NCBI GenBank assembly: GCA_031431125.1
Contig: JANPCX010000028.1
Coordinates: 1 to 39,326 of the forward strand
Direction: 5' to 3'
DNA length: 39,326 bases
DNA from: JANPCX01 sp031431125
GTDB lineage: Bacteria; Pseudomonadota; Gammaproteobacteria; Burkholderiales; Burkholderiaceae_C
The position numbers were made by a program, and so were the translations under genes. This document shows, piece after piece, positions 8,549 through 18,139 of the stretch (positions are counted from its first letter, which is position 1; each line of letters begins with the position of its first letter). Under the pieces are notes generated by a model, which saw only the letters and a program-made list of their open reading frames with translations, searched no databases and was not told the DNA's origin.

Positions 8549-9084
8549 TGCGTCTGCTCTCAGTCTTGGTTTTGCTCCTGCCGCTGGCGGTTTACCTGGA
8601 CGTGGTGAAGTTTTATGGTCCGGTACTCAGTGTTGTGGCTGTGTTGATGCTGCCTCTACTGTTGATTTGGGCTTGGGTTCGGCGAGGAACAGTGCATGCG
8701 CTTTCCAGGCGAACCTTGTTATTGAGTGTGGTGTTTTTGATAACTTGTCCAGTTTTGACTTTGTTTTTTGCCAACCAGCAAGAGCAGCGTTTATCGGAGC
8801 AAGTCAGGCAGGCAGCGGTACCCATCGCTGCGTACAAGGCCGTCAAAGGGCAGTACCCCAACTCTCTGAAAGAAGTCGAGTTGTTGGCTGCACAGCATGT
8901 TTTGGTGTCGGACAGCTCTTTGTTGGTCAGTGGACGGGTGGTGACCTACTTGCATCGTCAAAAGTCGGCGACAACGATGCCTGAAGGGGATTTCGCCAAG
9001 CTAAGCTATTGGTCTTTTGGCGCCTACCAGCGCCAGTTATTTGATGTCGGCAATGGAAAATTTGATTCGCCATTGATAGATTGA
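8548..9084 (+). CDS. Small inner-membrane protein with pilin-like C-terminal segment
   Basis: A 178-residue protein with ATG at 8548-8550 overlapping the preceding stop. Two long hydrophobic stretches near the N-terminus (about 3-18 and 24-45) and a third (about 57-74) predict three membrane helices. The soluble C-terminal part contains AAVPIAAYKAVKGQYPNSLKEVELL, resembling the helix-to-loop segment of type II secretion and type IV pilin-like proteins (Y-x-x-x-x-G-x-YP-x-SL). No family can be named. Tight coupling to the preceding unknown gene suggests they act together. Confidence 0.75.
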   Translation: MRLLSVLVLLLPLAVYLDVVKFYGPVLSVVAVLMLPLLLIWAWVRRGTVHALSRRTLLLSVVFLITCPVLTLFFANQQEQRLSEQVRQAAVPIAAYKAVKGQYPNSLKEVELLAAQHVLVSDSSLLVSGRVVTYLHRQKSATTMPEGDFAKLSYWSFGAYQRQLFDVGNGKFDSPLID

Positions 9085-9179
9085 GTTGGAGTGCCATGAT
9101 TCCGCGGGGCAGCGTCAACGGAAATGACTTTGTCGCCCAGCTTGAGACCGAGAACGCAAACCAGTAAAAGGTAAAACAA

Positions 9180-9752
9180 ATGTTTCGTAATCTGTTTGCT
9201 TCTACAGGGAGATGGGGACGTGCCGTTTCTTGTAGCCTGCTCTTGATGCTGGCGGGGTGCGGTGTTGTCAGTTCCATCAGCCGACCTGACGAACCGACGC
9301 CCACCGCCGTTCCGACGGCTACCTTTGAGGTGATCGCCGAACGCAGCCTCAACCCAGACGTCAACGGCGTCCCGAAGCCGGTTTTGCTCCGTTTCTATGA
9401 ACTGCGGGCCACGGCGGCGTTCGAACGCGCCGGGTTTCTCGATCTGCAGGACAAAGATGAAGCGCAGCTTGGCGGTGATTTTGTGCGTCGCGACGAGTTC
9501 CTGATCACCCCTGGTGAGCGCCGCATGCTGGAACGCAAAGGCAACCCCGATGTGCGGGCCTTTGGTTTGTTTGCTGCCTACCGAGACCTGGAGCGAAGCA
9601 CCTGGCGAGCCACCATCGACTCTCCCAACTCGGTTGAAATGCGCCGCCGCTGGTTTGGTTTGGGTCCGACCGCCAGGCTCAAACCGGTTCACTACCTGAT
9701 CGTGGTCTCACGCGACGGCGTGCGGGTTCAACTCCAACAAGAAACAAGGTAA
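9180..9752 (+). CDS. tssJ: TssJ, T6SS outer-membrane lipoprotein
   Basis: A 190-residue lipoprotein (SciN/VasD family). The signal peptide ends in lipobox LAGC with lipidated Cys27. The mature part has the TssJ pattern ATFEVIAERSLNPDVNG-x-KPVLLRFYEL, followed by AAFERAGFLDLQDKDEAQLG and a beta-sandwich end (KPVHYLIVVSRDGVRVQL). TssJ anchors the TssL-TssM inner-membrane complex to the outer membrane through the periplasmic end of TssM. It follows a 95-bp gap with AAAGGTAAAACAA before the ATG and begins the tssJKLM block. Confidence 0.94.
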   Translation: MFRNLFASTGRWGRAVSCSLLLMLAGCGVVSSISRPDEPTPTAVPTATFEVIAERSLNPDVNGVPKPVLLRFYELRATAAFERAGFLDLQDKDEAQLGGDFVRRDEFLITPGERRMLERKGNPDVRAFGLFAAYRDLERSTWRATIDSPNSVEMRRRWFGLGPTARLKPVHYLIVVSRDGVRVQLQQETR

Positions 9753-9756
9753 ACCC

Positions 9757-11091
9757 ATGGTCTGGCAACGCAAGGTGGTGTGGGCGGAAGGCATGTTTTT
9801 GCGGCCGCAGCATTTCCAACAACAAGAACGCTACCTGGATTTTTTGGTTCAGACCCGAGCGCATGCTGCACAACCTTTTTTCTGGGGCTTTTCTGAACTG
9901 ACCCTCGACACCGACATGTTGTCATTGGGAAAAATTGGCTTGGTGTCGGCGCAGGGGGTGTTGCCCGATGGCACGCCATTCAAATTCCCCATCGACGATG
10001 AAGCGCCGCCCGCGCTGGAAATCAACAAAGACCTGAAGGACACGGTGATCTACCTGGCGCTACCGCTGCGCAGGCGGACCGGAGCTGAGGTGACTTTCGG
10101 TGCTGCGCAGGCCCCCATGGCACGGTATCAAGCGCATGTGCAAGAGGTGGCCGACGTCAATGATGTTGCTGCTCAACCCGCCGAGGTGCAGCTTGGCCAA
10201 ACCCGCTTGAGTTTGCGTGCCGCTCCCGACGTCACGGAGGGCTGGGTCAGTTTACCGGTGGCGCATGTTGTTGAGCGCCGCACCGATGGCTCGTTGCTGC
10301 TGGATCCACTCTTCATTCCGACGGTGGTGAACAACTCTGAAATCTCCAACCTGTTCGGTTTTTGCCGCGAGCTGCATGGCTTGCTCAAACAACGTGGTGC
10401 GGCTCTGGAGGAACGTTTGACCCAACCCGGGCGCGGCGGCGTCGGTGAGGTCGGCGATTTCTTGATGCTCCAGTTCGTCAACCGCTGGGAGTGCGCTGTT
10501 GAACACTGGGTGAGGGTGCGCGCTATTCATCCGGAGCGTTTGTTCGATGAGTTGCTGAAGATGGCGGGCGAGGTCGCCACCTTCACCCGCGAGCAACGCC
10601 GGCCTGCGGAAATGCCCGCCTATGACCACGATGACTTGCGCCGCTGTTTTCCACCGCTGATGTTTGAGCTGCGGCGCAGCCTGTCTTCTGTGCTGGAGCA
10701 AAACGCCATCCAGATCGAGTTGCAGGAGCGACAGTACGGGGTGCGCGTGGCGCTGATCCCAAGTACGGAGCTGTTGACCACCTGTGACTTTGTCCTGGCG
10801 GTCCATGCGCAAACCACGGTTGAATTTCTGCGCGCGCATTTCCCTACGCAAACCAAGATGGGGCCGGTGGAAAAAATTCGCGACCTGGTGAATCTGCATT
10901 TGCCCGGGGTCACGCTGCGGTCCTTGCCTGTGGCACCGCGCGAAATTCCATATCACGCAGGCTACTCGTATTTCGAGCTCGACACCAACCACGACTTGTG
11001 GCGACAACTCAACAACTCCGGTGGCTTGGCCATGCACATCTCTGGCGAGTTTCCAGAATTGCAGTTGGAGTTCTGGGCGATTCGTCGCTGA
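9757..11091 (+). CDS. tssK: TssK, T6SS baseplate adaptor
   Basis: A 444-residue protein, normal length for TssK. The N-terminus VWQRKVVWAEGMFLRPQHFQQQERY is a family hallmark, and conserved stretches continue to the C-terminal neck and head (GYSYFELD, LAMHISGEFPELQLEFWAIRR). TssK trimers connect the TssEFG baseplate wedge to the TssLM membrane complex and resemble phage receptor-binding proteins. The start lies 4 bp after tssJ with AAGGTAAACCC upstream. Confidence 0.97.
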   Translation: MVWQRKVVWAEGMFLRPQHFQQQERYLDFLVQTRAHAAQPFFWGFSELTLDTDMLSLGKIGLVSAQGVLPDGTPFKFPIDDEAPPALEINKDLKDTVIYLALPLRRRTGAEVTFGAAQAPMARYQAHVQEVADVNDVAAQPAEVQLGQTRLSLRAAPDVTEGWVSLPVAHVVERRTDGSLLLDPLFIPTVVNNSEISNLFGFCRELHGLLKQRGAALEERLTQPGRGGVGEVGDFLMLQFVNRWECAVEHWVRVRAIHPERLFDELLKMAGEVATFTREQRRPAEMPAYDHDDLRRCFPPLMFELRRSLSSVLEQNAIQIELQERQYGVRVALIPSTELLTTCDFVLAVHAQTTVEFLRAHFPTQTKMGPVEKIRDLVNLHLPGVTLRSLPVAPREIPYHAGYSYFELDTNHDLWRQLNNSGGLAMHISGEFPELQLEFWAIRR

Positions 11092-11100
11092 GGACCATTC

Positions 11101-12447
11101 ATGTCGACCACTCACTTCGACAATATTTTGGGCGCGAACCCGACGGGCCCCTTGGACACTTCGTCCGATGGTGGGCTGATGGCTGCTGCGTTGAGCGCCC
11201 GTGGGGGTGGCGCGCAGAAGTCTGATTTGCCTGATGTTGTCAGCGGTGGCAATCCGTTGGTGGCTGCCGCCAACACCTTGCTCAACTTGATTCCGCAAAT
11301 TCGTGCCATGGCCACCAACGCTGACCCAGGTGGTTTTCAGCAATTCCTGCTCGAATCGATACGTGAATTCGAGCGTAAAGCGGGTGCTGCTGGTGTTCCC
11401 ATGGAAACGGTGATCGGTGCGCGTTACTGCATTTGCACGGCCCTGGATGAGACAGCTGCTCAAACGCCTTGGGGTGGCTCCGGTGTGTGGCCGCGTTACA
11501 GCCTGCTGGTGGCTTTGCACAATGAAACTTGGGGTGGGGAAAAGTTTTTCCAGTTGCTTGCCAAATTGGTGCAAACCCCGCAGCAGCACATCGATCTCAT
11601 TGAGTTGATGTACTACTGCCTGATGTTGGGTTTGGAAGGACGCTACCGTGTGATTGAAAACGGTCGCAGCCAACTGGAAACCTTGAAGGCCCGCTTGCTG
11701 CAGGTGATTGAAAGCACACGGGGCGATCGCACCGGCGCCTTGTCAATCAACTGGCGCGGTGTCGAGCGAAAAGCCGCGCCACCGTGGACCCTGGTGCCGC
11801 TGTGGGTGGCGATGGCCATTGCCGCACTGCTGGCGTTCTTGATTTTTTTATGGTTTAACTACAGGCTGGCAGCACAGTCCGACGATTTGTTCGCGGCCAT
11901 CAATGGCATCCGATTTCCCAAAGTACAGGCCGCGACTGTCGTAGCCGCCAAGCCCAGGTTAAGGCAGTTTTTGGAGCCTGAGATTCGAGAGGGTTTGGTC
12001 GAGGTCATTGACTCCATTGACCGCAGCACCATTGTTTTGCGAGGAGACGGTCTTTTTGACCCGGCGTCCACGATCGTCAAACCGCGCTATGAGCAGGTCA
12101 TTGAACGCGTGGCTGTGGCGCTCAATGAGGTGCCGGGCAAGGTGGTCGTCAATGGCTACACCGACAACTCGCCGATCCGCACGGCGCGTTTCCCGTCCAA
12201 CTGGCATCTGTCGCAAGAACGAGCGCAGTCGGTGTCTGACAAGTTGTCTCGCAGCATTCGTGAGGGGGGGCGCATACGCTCGGAGGGCCGTGCTGATGCA
12301 GACCCTGTGGCACCTAACACCACAGCCGAAGGAAAAGCACGGAACCGCCGCGTCGAGATTGTTTTGCTGGTCGCGCCGCAAGTACGCGACAACGAGTTGC
12401 AAACCCTGCCTGGCAATACGCTGCCCGTCGGCAAAACCGAAAAATAG
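11101..12447 (+). CDS. tssL: TssL (DotU/IcmH-like) with C-terminal OmpA peptidoglycan-binding domain
   Basis: A 448-residue evolved TssL. The cytosolic DotU domain (about 50-220) includes NPLVAAANTLLNLIPQIR, ARYCICTALDETAAQTPWGG and LMYYCLMLGLEGRYR. A single transmembrane helix follows (about 229-256). The C-terminal OmpA-like domain (about 310-440) has VNGYTDNSPIR, NWHLSQERAQSV and AEGKARNRRVEIVL, the peptidoglycan-binding pattern. TssL joins TssM in the membrane core and recruits the baseplate; the OmpA part anchors the complex to the cell wall, a job done by separate TagL-type proteins in other systems. Confidence 0.96.
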   Translation: MSTTHFDNILGANPTGPLDTSSDGGLMAAALSARGGGAQKSDLPDVVSGGNPLVAAANTLLNLIPQIRAMATNADPGGFQQFLLESIREFERKAGAAGVPMETVIGARYCICTALDETAAQTPWGGSGVWPRYSLLVALHNETWGGEKFFQLLAKLVQTPQQHIDLIELMYYCLMLGLEGRYRVIENGRSQLETLKARLLQVIESTRGDRTGALSINWRGVERKAAPPWTLVPLWVAMAIAALLAFLIFLWFNYRLAAQSDDLFAAINGIRFPKVQAATVVAAKPRLRQFLEPEIREGLVEVIDSIDRSTIVLRGDGLFDPASTIVKPRYEQVIERVAVALNEVPGKVVVNGYTDNSPIRTARFPSNWHLSQERAQSVSDKLSRSIREGGRIRSEGRADADPVAPNTTAEGKARNRRVEIVLLVAPQVRDNELQTLPGNTLPVGKTEK

Positions 12448-12455
12448 AGCAGACC

Positions 12456-15400
12456 ATGTTCAGACGAATCGCGCAATTTCTGTTCAACCGCATCACCCTG
12501 GTGTTTATTGGGCTGGTTCTGCTCAGCCTGGTGATTTGGTTCATTGGCCCCTTGGTTTACATCAAGCCCTACCAGCCACTGGAGAGTGAGCAGGTACGGT
12601 GGTGGTTGATCTTCGCCATCTTTGCCTTGTGGTTCTTGAAGCTCTTCATTGGATGGTGGCGCTCGCGCAGCATGAACAGCCGCATGCTCGGAGCGATGGT
12701 TCGGTTCACGTCGTCCAATGGCGCCAAGAAGGAATTGGGGCCGGGCGGCGAAGAGGTGCTTGAACTGGAAGGTCGGTTCAAGGAAGCGATTCAGGTACTG
12801 GGTAAAACCCGGTTTGGGCAAACAGAGAATGGTTTGTTCGGCCGCCTGACGAAACGTTATGTGTACCAACTGCCGTGGTATCTGATCATTGGTTCGCCTG
12901 GCTCGGGCAAGACGACCGCGTTGGTCAATTCAGGTTTGAGTTTTCCGTTGGCCGAGAAGTTTGGCAAAGGATCCATTCGCGGTGTCGGTGGCACGCGCAA
13001 TTGCGACTGGTGGTTCACCGACCAAGCGGTGTTGCTCGATACCGCTGGCCGCTACACCACTCAGGAGAGCGATGCCGCGCAGGACAAAATTGCATGGTCT
13101 GGTTTTCTTCAGCTGCTTAAGCGTTTTCGTGGCCGTCAGCCCGTCAACGGTGTGTTGGTCACTCTGAGCATTCAGGAGTTACTCAGCAGCAGTGAAAAGG
13201 AGAGGGCGCATCTGGCCCAGGTGATCGGGCTTCGCCTTGGAGAATTGTGCGAAGAGCTGGCCATCAAATTCCCTGTTTACGTGCTGATCACCAAGGCCGA
13301 CTTATTGGCCGGATTCAACGAGTTTTTCGGTCCGATGACACGCGAGGAGCGCGCACAGGTTTGGGGATTCACCCACCCCTACAACGACACCGGCCCGCAG
13401 GTTGATCCCATCGCGCGCTACTCCTCGGAGTTCGAGGGCTTGTCCAAGCAAATCAACCGCTTGTTGCCGCAGCGCCTGTTGGCCGAGCCCGACCTCACAC
13501 GGCGCGGTTTGATCTACGCCCTGCCGCAGCAGTTTGTGGGTTTGCGTGAGGTGGTGGACGACACGCTGCGTGCCATTTTCGCGTCGTCAACCTTCAAGGA
13601 AAAGCCGCTGCTGCGCGGCGTTTATCTCACGAGTGGCACGCAAGAGGGCATGCCCTTTGACCGTGTCATGTCTGCACTCGGGCGCCGTTTCGCGGCACCG
13701 TCGACGGCGTCGGCACCGATTCCCGGACAAGGCGGAAAGAGCTATTTCATCGAGACCCTGTTCAAAGGGGTGATGTTCAACGAAGCCGGTTTGACAGGGC
13801 GCAATGCCAAAAAGGAGCGTCAACTGCGCTGGTTTCAGGCTGGCGGCTTGGCGGCTTTGGTACTCGCCCTGACGGGCCTGACCTTGGGATGGGTGGTCAG
13901 TCACGACAACAACAGCGCTTATCTCGGTGAGGTGAAAGAGGGCGTGACCACGCTGCAACAGGCTGTTGACCAAGCCAAACAAGCCGACCCCGAAAATTTG
14001 GTGGCTTTGCTGCCGCTTTTGGACCATGCCGAGTCCGTGGCCGTCAGTCAGCGATACCAAGGAGACTCCGCGCCGGTCAGTTGGCGTTTGGGTTTGCTTC
14101 AAGTGCCTAGAGTACAAACCGCGGCCGATGCCACTTACTTGCGTTTGCTCGAAGACGCTTGGTTGCCTCGCTTGGCACGGCAATTGCGACGCTCCTTGCA
14201 AGATGCGGCCACCAACAACCCAGAAGCCAGTTATGAAGCGTTGAAGGTTTATTTGATGCTGCACGACCCCGAGCGCTTCAACGCAAAAACGGTCACAGCC
14301 TGGGTGCGCAACGACTGGGACCGCACCTTGCCGCCCCAGCTCCTGCAGACCGGCATCGTCGATCGACTCAGCCACCACCTGGATCGCTTGGTTGAAGATC
14401 GGGCAGTGGTGTCCCCCATCCCCATCGATGCGCAACTGGTGGCTGAAGTGCGCCAGCGGCTGGCACAAATGTCACCGGCGCAACGCGCTTACAGCCGACT
14501 CAAGCAGCTTTTGCTGACCGGCAATGGCCTGCCCTCCGACTTCACGGTGGTGCGTGCGAGCGGCCCCGAGGCACCGCAAATCTTCAACCGACGCAGTGGC
14601 CGACCCTTGACACAAGGCATCTCGGGCCTCTTCACCTACGACGGCTACCACGGCGTGTTCAGCCACGAATTGCCCAAAGTCACGGCGCTGCTGTCCAAAG
14701 AGGAAGGCTGGGTGCTGGGTCAAGCCGATGGAAAACGCAGCACCGCCAATGAGGTGTTGACCGGCCAGTTGGCCAACGAGGTCAAACGTTTGTACCTGAT
14801 GGAGTACGCCAAGCTGTGGGAGGACTTCCTGGCTGATGTGCGGCCAGTGCGTACAGCATCGCTGGAACAAGCCGGGGAGCAGGCGCGCCTGTACTCGTCT
14901 GCCAATTCCAGTTTGGAGCAGTTCATCCGCGCGGTTGCCAAAGAAACGACCTTGGGAGTCAAGCCCGGTAGCTCGCCCACGGGCAGTAGCTCAGGAACCA
15001 GTTGGCTGGGCGAAAAACTGAACCGCATCAAGGAAGAACAAGAACAGCTCAGTCGCTTGACCGGCAAGCAGGTCAACGTAGGCGGGCTCGTTGCCACGGG
15101 CACGTTGGAAGCCGATATCGTCGATTTCCGCTTCCGCGAGTACCGGCGTTTGGCGGGCAGCAATGGCGGCTCTGGTCCATCACCCATTGTGGCGAGCTTG
15201 CAGGTGATGAATGAGGCCGCGGCTGTCATTGCTTCAGCACGTCAACAGGTCAAAGCGGGGGGTAGCGTACCGCCTTCGCTGTCAGCCACCTTGGAGAAAG
15301 TACGTGCCGAGGCCAAACGCGTGCCGCCTCCGCTGAACATCATGTATGAAGATTTGGCTGTGGCCACATCGGCCTACGTGGGGCGTGATGTGCGCAGCAC

Positions 15401-16097
15401 GCTGGGGGGCAACTTGAACGCCACGATTGGCGACTTTTGCAGACGCTCCATATTGGGCCGCTATCCCTTTACGCGCAGCGCCACCCGAGACGTCACCGCA
15501 GACGACTTCGCGCGTTTGTTCTCTGTGGGCGGAACGATGGACGAATTCTTCCGCAGCAATTTGCAGCCCATGGTGGATATTTCTGGTGCGTCGTGGACCT
15601 TCAAACAAGGCATTGATGGCACGCCTGTCGGTGGTTCGGCTGCTTTGGTGGCTTTTCAGCGTGCAGCAACGATTCGTGATGTTTACTTCCGAGCCGGTGG
15701 CAAGGCGCCTAGCATCCGACTGGACATCAAGCCTATCGAAATGGATGCCTCTATTTCGCAAATGGTGCTGGACGTCGACGGTGAGGTCTTGCGCTACCAA
15801 CACGGACCGCAAATCCCCAAGTCCGTGACGTGGCCTGGAACCCGGGGGACTGGCCAAGTGCGCTTGCAGATCACATCTGCGGGCGCAGAGAATACCGGCA
15901 TGGTCACGGAGGGGCCTTGGGCGCTGCACCGTTTGTTTGACCGTGCCCAGGTCTCTCCAGGCAATGCGCCAGAGCGGTTTGTGGCGGTATTCAATGTCGA
16001 CGGCAAGAGGCTGCGGTTTGAGGTCACCACCAGCAGTGTGCTGAACCCCTTCCGTTTGAAGGCCATGGAGGAGTTTGAGTGTCCCAACAACTTGTGA
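12456..16097 (+). CDS. tssM: TssM (IcmF-family) T6SS inner-membrane protein
   Basis: A 1213-residue IcmF/VasK protein, full length for the family. Two N-terminal membrane helices (about 8-35 and 49-68) precede a cytosolic NTPase-like domain with a complete Walker A GSPGSGKTTAL (about 146-156) and LLDTAGRY. A third helix (about 459-480) leads into the large periplasmic region that contacts TssJ, ending in VFNVDGKRLRFEVTTSSVLNPF. With TssL and TssJ it forms the trans-envelope core. The intact Walker A suggests nucleotide binding, which varies among TssM proteins. It lies 8 bp after tssL. Confidence 0.97.
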   Translation: MFRRIAQFLFNRITLVFIGLVLLSLVIWFIGPLVYIKPYQPLESEQVRWWLIFAIFALWFLKLFIGWWRSRSMNSRMLGAMVRFTSSNGAKKELGPGGEEVLELEGRFKEAIQVLGKTRFGQTENGLFGRLTKRYVYQLPWYLIIGSPGSGKTTALVNSGLSFPLAEKFGKGSIRGVGGTRNCDWWFTDQAVLLDTAGRYTTQESDAAQDKIAWSGFLQLLKRFRGRQPVNGVLVTLSIQELLSSSEKERAHLAQVIGLRLGELCEELAIKFPVYVLITKADLLAGFNEFFGPMTREERAQVWGFTHPYNDTGPQVDPIARYSSEFEGLSKQINRLLPQRLLAEPDLTRRGLIYALPQQFVGLREVVDDTLRAIFASSTFKEKPLLRGVYLTSGTQEGMPFDRVMSALGRRFAAPSTASAPIPGQGGKSYFIETLFKGVMFNEAGLTGRNAKKERQLRWFQAGGLAALVLALTGLTLGWVVSHDNNSAYLGEVKEGVTTLQQAVDQAKQADPENLVALLPLLDHAESVAVSQRYQGDSAPVSWRLGLLQVPRVQTAADATYLRLLEDAWLPRLARQLRRSLQDAATNNPEASYEALKVYLMLHDPERFNAKTVTAWVRNDWDRTLPPQLLQTGIVDRLSHHLDRLVEDRAVVSPIPIDAQLVAEVRQRLAQMSPAQRAYSRLKQLLLTGNGLPSDFTVVRASGPEAPQIFNRRSGRPLTQGISGLFTYDGYHGVFSHELPKVTALLSKEEGWVLGQADGKRSTANEVLTGQLANEVKRLYLMEYAKLWEDFLADVRPVRTASLEQAGEQARLYSSANSSLEQFIRAVAKETTLGVKPGSSPTGSSSGTSWLGEKLNRIKEEQEQLSRLTGKQVNVGGLVATGTLEADIVDFRFREYRRLAGSNGGSGPSPIVASLQVMNEAAAVIASARQQVKAGGSVPPSLSATLEKVRAEAKRVPPPLNIMYEDLAVATSAYVGRDVRSTLGGNLNATIGDFCRRSILGRYPFTRSATRDVTADDFARLFSVGGTMDEFFRSNLQPMVDISGASWTFKQGIDGTPVGGSAALVAFQRAATIRDVYFRAGGKAPSIRLDIKPIEMDASISQMVLDVDGEVLRYQHGPQIPKSVTWPGTRGTGQVRLQITSAGAENTGMVTEGPWALHRLFDRAQVSPGNAPERFVAVFNVDGKRLRFEVTTSSVLNPFRLKAMEEFECPNNL

Positions 16098-16795
16098 TGT
16101 CGGCCTCGCCGACACCACGCGCGGCGTGGTTTGGAAAGTTGCCCGGCTTGGGTGACTTCGTGGGACGGCGCATGCCCCATGCGTTTGGATCGGATTGGGA
16201 CCATTGGCTGCGCAGCGGCCTGGAACAGTTGCGCAATGAAGCACCACAGCAGTGGGAGCAGCGTTTTGTTCAATCTCCGCTGTGGTTCTTTGTTGCCCCC
16301 GCCCTGGCAACGGGAAGACCTACCTGCGGCGTGGTGGCGCCGAGTATCGACCGGGTGGGGCGTTACTACCCCATCACCATCTTGGCCATGGCTGACGAGA
16401 CGGATGGCGTATTTGCGGCAGATGCCGACTTGGCACTTTTTTTCGCTGCGGCCCGAGCGGCGGTGATTGACGCGCGGCGACTGCCGCTGTCAGCAGAGGG
16501 CATGGACGCCCGATTGAGCGATTTGGTTTGGCCTTTCGTCGGTAAAGCTGAGCCCCCAAAAAATTCACTGATCAGCGATTTGCTGGCGGATTTGAACGCC
16601 GCGAGCGAGTGGTCAACCCAAGCGGCCGCCGTGACCTTGCCCAGCTTGCCTTGGCGAGAGTTGGTGGCCAAGGGCTCGGAGACCAGTGTGTGGTGGGTGT
16701 CGCCCACGGCCCAAGGCCCGTACCAAGAGGTCGTGCACCATGGCGCGTTTCACCGATCTTTGTTCTCGCGTCTGTTCCAGGGTGCGGGGCGCTAA
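16079..16795 (+). CDS. tagF: TagF, T6SS-associated regulator
   Basis: A 238-residue TagF-type protein (FGKLPGLGDFVGRRMP, WFFVAPALATG, CGVVAPSIDRVGRYYPITI). TagF is a post-translational repressor of T6SS assembly in Pseudomonas and Agrobacterium, acting through Fha-type proteins; in some species it is fused to a PppA phosphatase, whereas here the phosphatase is a separate gene. The chosen GTG start (16079) lies 18 bp inside tssM and has a strong GGAGGAG eight bases upstream. ATG 16097, overlapping the tssM stop, is possible but has no ribosome binding site. Confidence 0.93.
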   Translation: MSQQLVMSASPTPRAAWFGKLPGLGDFVGRRMPHAFGSDWDHWLRSGLEQLRNEAPQQWEQRFVQSPLWFFVAPALATGRPTCGVVAPSIDRVGRYYPITILAMADETDGVFAADADLALFFAAARAAVIDARRLPLSAEGMDARLSDLVWPFVGKAEPPKNSLISDLLADLNAASEWSTQAAAVTLPSLPWRELVAKGSETSVWWVSPTAQGPYQEVVHHGAFHRSLFSRLFQGAGR

Positions 16796-16838
16796 AACGC
16801 CTGAAAGTTTTTGAAGGCCCTAACAATGACTACACGCC

Positions 16839-17834
16839 ATGATTGAATTCGCCGAGTTCCTTCGCGAGGTTTCTGATGAGCCACCCTGCGGCCCAGACCT
16901 GACGTATGACGCTGATTTTCTCGCGCTTGAGAACGCAGCGCGTGGAAAGAATGAACAACAGTTCGGTGACACCGTCATTCCTGCAGAGCCCCCCGATTGG
17001 AGAGAAGTCGAAAAACGTGCTTCTGCACTGCTGGCGCGCAGCAAAGACATTCGTGTGGCGGTGGCACTGTGCCGCGCTTGGGTGAATGTCAAAGGCCTCC
17101 CGGGATTGGCAGCGGGTGTTGAGGTGGTGTGTGGGTTGCTGGAGAGGTATTGGGAGACAGTTCATCCCATGGCGGAAGACGGCGACTACTTCATGCGCAT
17201 GAATGCCGTTTCTTCGTTGAACGAAGTGACGGGTCTGCTGCGGGACCTGCGGCAAGTGGACTTCTTGCGTTCATCGGCCGTTGTGGTCAGCGTGCGGGAG
17301 GCGGAGGCGTTGGCGCGCGGCAATGCGGTGGAGGGCGGTCACAAGATGTCTTTGGATCAGCTACGCCTCGCGGTGCAAGACGGTTGCCGACAAGAGAATC
17401 CAATTCTTGTCGCAGCGGCCGCAGCAGGAGAATCGTTGAAGCGCATCGTCGAGTTGTGCGTGACCAAGCTGCCTGGCGCGCAGCGCCCTGAGACGGATGG
17501 GTTGCAATCATTGCTTGCGGCACTGCATGAACTTATGCCATCGGCCAGGGCGCCATCAACCGCCGATTCGGATGCAGGTTCGGTCACAAATGCGGAAGGT
17601 GTGCACAACCAAACGCCACAGCCCGGTGTCTTGCGCACCCGAGACGATGCCATCTCGCAATTATTGGCTGTCGCGGACTTTGTCGAAAAAACCGAACCAA
17701 CCAATCCTGCGCCGCTGTTGATTCGACGCGCGGCGCGGCTGATGCGCATGGGATTCATTGATATCCTGCGTGAACTGTCTCCAGACAGCTTGTCGCAAAT
17801 TCAGAACATCACCGGAGGGTCATCTTCTTCATGA
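16839..17834 (+). CDS. tssA: TssA, T6SS sheath cap/priming protein (ImpA N-terminal domain)
   Basis: A 331-residue TssA. The N-terminal ImpA domain shows EPPCGPDLTYDADFLALE, PPDWREVEKRASALLARSKDIRVAVALCRAWV and LLERYWETVHP, all typical. The C-terminal part is short and ends in RLMRMGFIDILRELSPDSLSQIQNITG, as in TssA forms of roughly this size. TssA binds the baseplate and membrane complex and primes or caps the growing tail. It follows tagF after 43 bp and is the last gene before a 305-bp gap. Confidence 0.94.
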   Translation: MIEFAEFLREVSDEPPCGPDLTYDADFLALENAARGKNEQQFGDTVIPAEPPDWREVEKRASALLARSKDIRVAVALCRAWVNVKGLPGLAAGVEVVCGLLERYWETVHPMAEDGDYFMRMNAVSSLNEVTGLLRDLRQVDFLRSSAVVVSVREAEALARGNAVEGGHKMSLDQLRLAVQDGCRQENPILVAAAAAGESLKRIVELCVTKLPGAQRPETDGLQSLLAALHELMPSARAPSTADSDAGSVTNAEGVHNQTPQPGVLRTRDDAISQLLAVADFVEKTEPTNPAPLLIRRAARLMRMGFIDILRELSPDSLSQIQNITGGSSSS

Positions 17835-18139
17835 GTCACTGCAACGATCTGTAACGATTAGATGTTGGCGTAGATTCATACTTGATCGTTTGGGCGGAAA
17901 GCGCGGTGTGGGAAAACAATCCGTTGTGCTTGTTCCCACCCGAGGTGGCGATGGCGGTTTCATACCGATTCGCCGCAGAATATTGGGTTCAGCGAACTTT
18001 CCGTCCGGGGTTGAAGCAAAAATTCAACGGAGCGTTGTAAGTAAATGAATCAGGAAAAAACGGAGTAATTCGCCCCACGGGCGACGAAGCGTTGGGTCAG
18101 TCGAGAATAAATTCGGTCTTCAGTTAACAGAAGGGATGC
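17835..18139. promoter_or_regulatory. Intergenic region upstream of tssBC
   Basis: A 305-bp gap with no gene that I can support. It is AT-richer than its neighbours and probably carries a promoter for the abundantly needed sheath genes. A short hairpin (TCGCCC/GGGCGA, 18070-18084) lies in the presumed leader. AGAAGGG (18129-18135) is the tssB ribosome binding site. No certain promoter hexamers were identified. Confidence 0.4.

Noticed and set aside
9096..9167. A 23-codon ORF with GGAG upstream in the gap before tssJ
   Set aside because: Too short to judge, with no homology I recognise; it may be chance in a 95-bp leader.
10252..11673. Long minus-strand ORF (473 codons) opposite tssK and tssL
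   Set aside because: It spans the opposite strand of two certain T6SS genes and has the biased composition of GC-rich antisense frames.
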